Positions 62,508 through 64,000 of a stretch of 64,000 nucleotides of DNA are shown piece by piece. The first letter of the stretch is position 1; every line of letters starts with the position of its first letter. The notes below the pieces were generated by a model. It did no database searches and had not been told where the DNA came from. It was given only the letters and a program-made list of their open reading frames with translations. Origin of the DNA: Comamonas resistens. Lineage in GTDB: Bacteria; Pseudomonadota; Gammaproteobacteria; Burkholderiales; Burkholderiaceae_C. Position numbers and translations under genes: made by a program. The stretch spans positions 3,224,001-3,288,000 of the forward strand of contig NZ_CP125947.1 of NCBI RefSeq assembly GCF_030064165.1, given 5' to 3'.

Positions 62508-63047
62508 TCAATCCTCTTCAGATGCGGCAATCCCCGGAAACAGAACATCTGTAAAGCCAAACTGGGCGAAATCACGCATGCGCATGGGGTAAAGCTTGCC
62601 CCAGAGATGATCACACTCATGCTGGACCACGCGTGCATGAAACCCCTCTACTGTGCGATCGATGGCATCCCCATAAACATCGAAACCGGTGTAGCGCACC
62701 TTGTTCCAGCGCGGAACCATGCCACGCATGCCCGGCACGGAAAGACAGCCTTCCCAATCCAGCTGCTCCTCATCTCCAATAGGGGTGATGACAGGATTGA
62801 TGAGCACTGTACGAGGTACCACCGGAGCTTCGGGATACCTAGGGTTCACTTGACCGGAGCCAAAAACCACCATCTGCAGATCTTCTCCAATCTGGGGCGC
62901 AGCCAGGCCTGCGCCATTTGCCGCATGCATGGTGTCGAGCAAGTCCTTGAGCAACAGATGCAGTACATCCGTATCGAACTCGGTCACCGGCTTGGCTGTG
63001 CGCAGCAAACGGGGATCACCCATCTTCAAAATTGTGCGAATCGTCAT
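62508..63047 (-). CDS. def: Peptide deformylase
   Basis: 179 residues. Motif [15 protein letters not shown], motif [13 protein letters not shown] and motif [16 protein letters not shown] are all present (with Cys in HECDH in place of the common Leu/Met). It removes the formyl group from new proteins. Start 63047 (MTIRTILK). It is transcribed away from the tRNA array. Confidence 0.92.
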   Translation of the reverse strand: MTIRTILKMGDPRLLRTAKPVTEFDTDVLHLLLKDLLDTMHAANGAGLAAPQIGEDLQMVVFGSGQVNPRYPEAPVVPRTVLINPVITPIGDEEQLDWEGCLSVPGMRGMVPRWNKVRYTGFDVYGDAIDRTVEGFHARVVQHECDHLWGKLYPMRMRDFAQFGFTDVLFPGIAASEED

Positions 63048-63237
63048 GGCGTTAATGATCAGCCTGCCCCAAGACTGCCCAGGCAACGGACTGATGCTCC
63101 TATATATATGAAAGAAAGATGCCGCCCCCTCAAGGGCAGACACATCTGAAAAGCATAGCGCGAGGCCAGCGACCTAGGCCGCAAGCAAGGTCTTGGCGCA
63201 ACTCCCGACAAATTTTCATGAAATTCTGGTGCGCTTC

Positions 63238-63265
63238 TTTTGAGGCTCGTTTTACAGCCTATAAT
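63238..63265 (+). promoter_or_regulatory. Promoter of the tRNA-Asn array
   Basis: TTTTGA at 63238-63243 and TATAAT at 63260-63265 with 16 bp between them, 11 bp before the first tRNA. Confidence 0.65.
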
Positions 63266-63276
63266 CTAGGTCTTCT

Positions 63277-63352
63277 TCCTCAATAGCTCAGTCGGTAGAG
63301 CGCCGGACTGTTAATCCGTAGGTCCCTGGTTCGAGCCCAGGTTGAGGAGCCA
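63277..63352 (+). tRNA. tRNA-Asn(GTT), copy 1
   Basis: 76 nt with encoded CCA. Acceptor arms TCCTCAA / TTGAGGA, anticodon loop CTGTTAATC reading GTT, T-loop GTTCGAG. All four copies are identical. Confidence 0.98.
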
Positions 63353-63400
63353 GAATTCAAACGCCTTGCAATCGTTCAAGGCATTGTCAAACCGACATCT

Positions 63401-63476
63401 TCCTCAATAGCTCAGTCGGTAGAGCGCCGGACTGTTAATCCGTAGGTCCCTGGTTCGAGCCCAGGTTGAGGAGCCA
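63401..63476 (+). tRNA. tRNA-Asn(GTT), copy 2
   Basis: Identical in sequence to copy 1; anticodon GTT; CCA encoded. It starts 124 bp after copy 1. Confidence 0.98.
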
Positions 63477-63524
63477 AAATTCAAACGCCTTGCAATCGTT
63501 CAAGGCATTGTCAAACCGACATCT

Positions 63525-63600
63525 TCCTCAATAGCTCAGTCGGTAGAGCGCCGGACTGTTAATCCGTAGGTCCCTGGTTCGAGCCCAGGTTGAGGAGCCA
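63525..63600 (+). tRNA. tRNA-Asn(GTT), copy 3
   Basis: Identical in sequence to copy 1; it starts 124 bp after copy 2. The spacers carry the hairpin GCCTTG-caatcgtt-CAAGGC. Confidence 0.98.
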
Positions 63601-63648
63601 GAATTCAAACGCCTTGCAATCGCTCAAGGCACTGTCAAACCGACATCT

Positions 63649-63724
63649 TCCTCAATAGCTCAGTCGGTAGAGCGCCGGACTGTTAATCCGTAGGTCCCTG
63701 GTTCGAGCCCAGGTTGAGGAGCCA
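63649..63724 (+). tRNA. tRNA-Asn(GTT), copy 4
   Basis: Identical in sequence to copy 1; it starts 124 bp after copy 3 and is followed by a terminator. Confidence 0.98.
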
Positions 63725-63727
63725 AAT

Positions 63728-63766
63728 AAAAGCCCACATGCAATGCATGCGGGCTTTTTCTTTTTC
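63728..63766 (+). terminator. Terminator of the tRNA array
   Basis: AAAGCCCACATGC and GCATGCGGGCTTT pair with one mismatch around AAT, followed by TTTC TTTTT. Confidence 0.88.
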
Positions 63767-63774
63767 AGCAGCCA

Positions 63775-63999
63775 TCACGCAGCTCGCACCACCCCCACGG
63801 CAGGGGACACCTGAGGAGCATCCATCACAACAGGCTTGGCGGCCGTGATGTGTGACGTCGCAGAATAGCGATGAGGCACCTCCGGCACATGGTGCTGATC
63901 ACCAGCCTCCCACAGCCGCAACTCTTCTTCGAGCCTGGCTGCCCGCTCGGCATACATCTGCGCCGATGACTGGTAATACTCGGCCGCGATGGAATGCTC
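63775..63999 (-). CDS. C-terminal part of an unknown protein with a coiled-coil segment (runs off the window)
   Basis: At least 74 codons are open to the right edge with no stop; the visible part reads EHSIAAEYYQSSAQMYAERA, then ARLEEELRLWEAGDQHHVPE and a low-complexity A/P/V tail. The charged heptad stretch suggests a coiled coil. An internal ATG at 63957 need not be the start. I recognise no family. Confidence 0.5.
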   Translation of the reverse strand, partial: EHSIAAEYYQSSAQMYAERAARLEEELRLWEAGDQHHVPEVPHRYSATSHITAAKPVVMDAPQVSPAVGVVRAA

Positions 64000-64000
64000 A

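Larger units (their letters stand above)
63277..63724 (+). repeat. 124-bp tandem array of tRNA-Asn genes
   Basis: Four 76-bp tRNA genes are joined by three 48-bp spacers that differ at only a few positions (CGTT to CGCT and ATTG to ACTG in the third). Each spacer holds a 6-bp hairpin that could guide processing. Confidence 0.95.

Noticed and set aside
63277..63724. CRISPR-like regular repeats
   Set aside because: The repeats are intact tRNA-Asn genes with identical spacers, not short palindromic repeats with varied spacers.

Overview
The window looks like a chromosomal segment of a high-GC betaproteobacterium of the family Comamonadaceae, most like Comamonas testosteroni. This is inferred from gene content and order (cysI-DUF934-cysH-cysD-cysN, a Bug-type solute receptor, a PutA without the ribbon-helix-helix domain, a divergent 7Fe ferredoxin/NADP reductase pair) and from two families of short dispersed repeats; no database search was possible.

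Region 1 (1-8.9 kb) is about iron and heme. It holds the end of a PiuC-like dioxygenase, an alpha-hydroxyacid oxidase, a bacterioferritin-associated ferredoxin, tonB-exbB-exbD, hemP, a heme-binding HbpS/GlcG-like protein and a DUF2325 gene coupled to a tiny membrane peptide. Several promoters carry Fur-like boxes. An IS5-family element has landed exactly in the loop of the exbD terminator.

Region 2 (8.9-19.2 kb) holds rlmD, a small secreted protein, a MarR/GbsR-type regulator with perfect palindromic operators in front of itself and of a three-gene membrane/SDR operon, an MHYT protein, an Lrp regulator divergent from putA, and a molbindin.

Region 3 (19.3-23.3 kb) is the taurine system: tauABC on the minus strand and tauD on the plus strand, with a terminator-like hairpin in the tauD leader.

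Region 4 (23.4-33.9 kb) is accessory. It holds a flavin monooxygenase and LysR pair, a SnoaL-like gene flanked by degenerate repeats, an IS91-type element with its own tyrosine recombinase, a LysR/Bug receptor/M20 amidohydrolase set and an acetyltransferase.

Region 5 (34.0-47.3 kb) is an unbroken run of thirteen minus-strand sulfur genes. It starts with a sulfate-binding protein, a 67-aa orphan and the sulfonate genes (ssuE, two receptors, ssuD, ssuC, ssuB), then cysB and a rhodanese. It ends with serine acetyltransferase, a family 2A encapsulin shell and its cargo cysteine desulfurase, which carries a disordered N-terminus of about 235 residues. The logic is to import organic and inorganic sulfur, make cysteine, and strip its sulfur inside a protein nanocompartment. 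This is the most striking system in the window.

Region 6 (47.4-64 kb) holds yggX, a tandem glycine riboswitch in front of a TRIC-family membrane protein, mnmC, a CorC/HlyC-type protein, then tauE-cysI-DUF934-cysH-cysD-cysN (assimilatory sulfate reduction), ferredoxin fdxA with a ferredoxin-NADP reductase, a urate/xanthine permease with a structured leader, peptide deformylase, and four identical tRNA-Asn genes in a 124-bp tandem array. Dispersed repeats have also entered coding sequence in ssuD, putA and cysN without breaking the frames.
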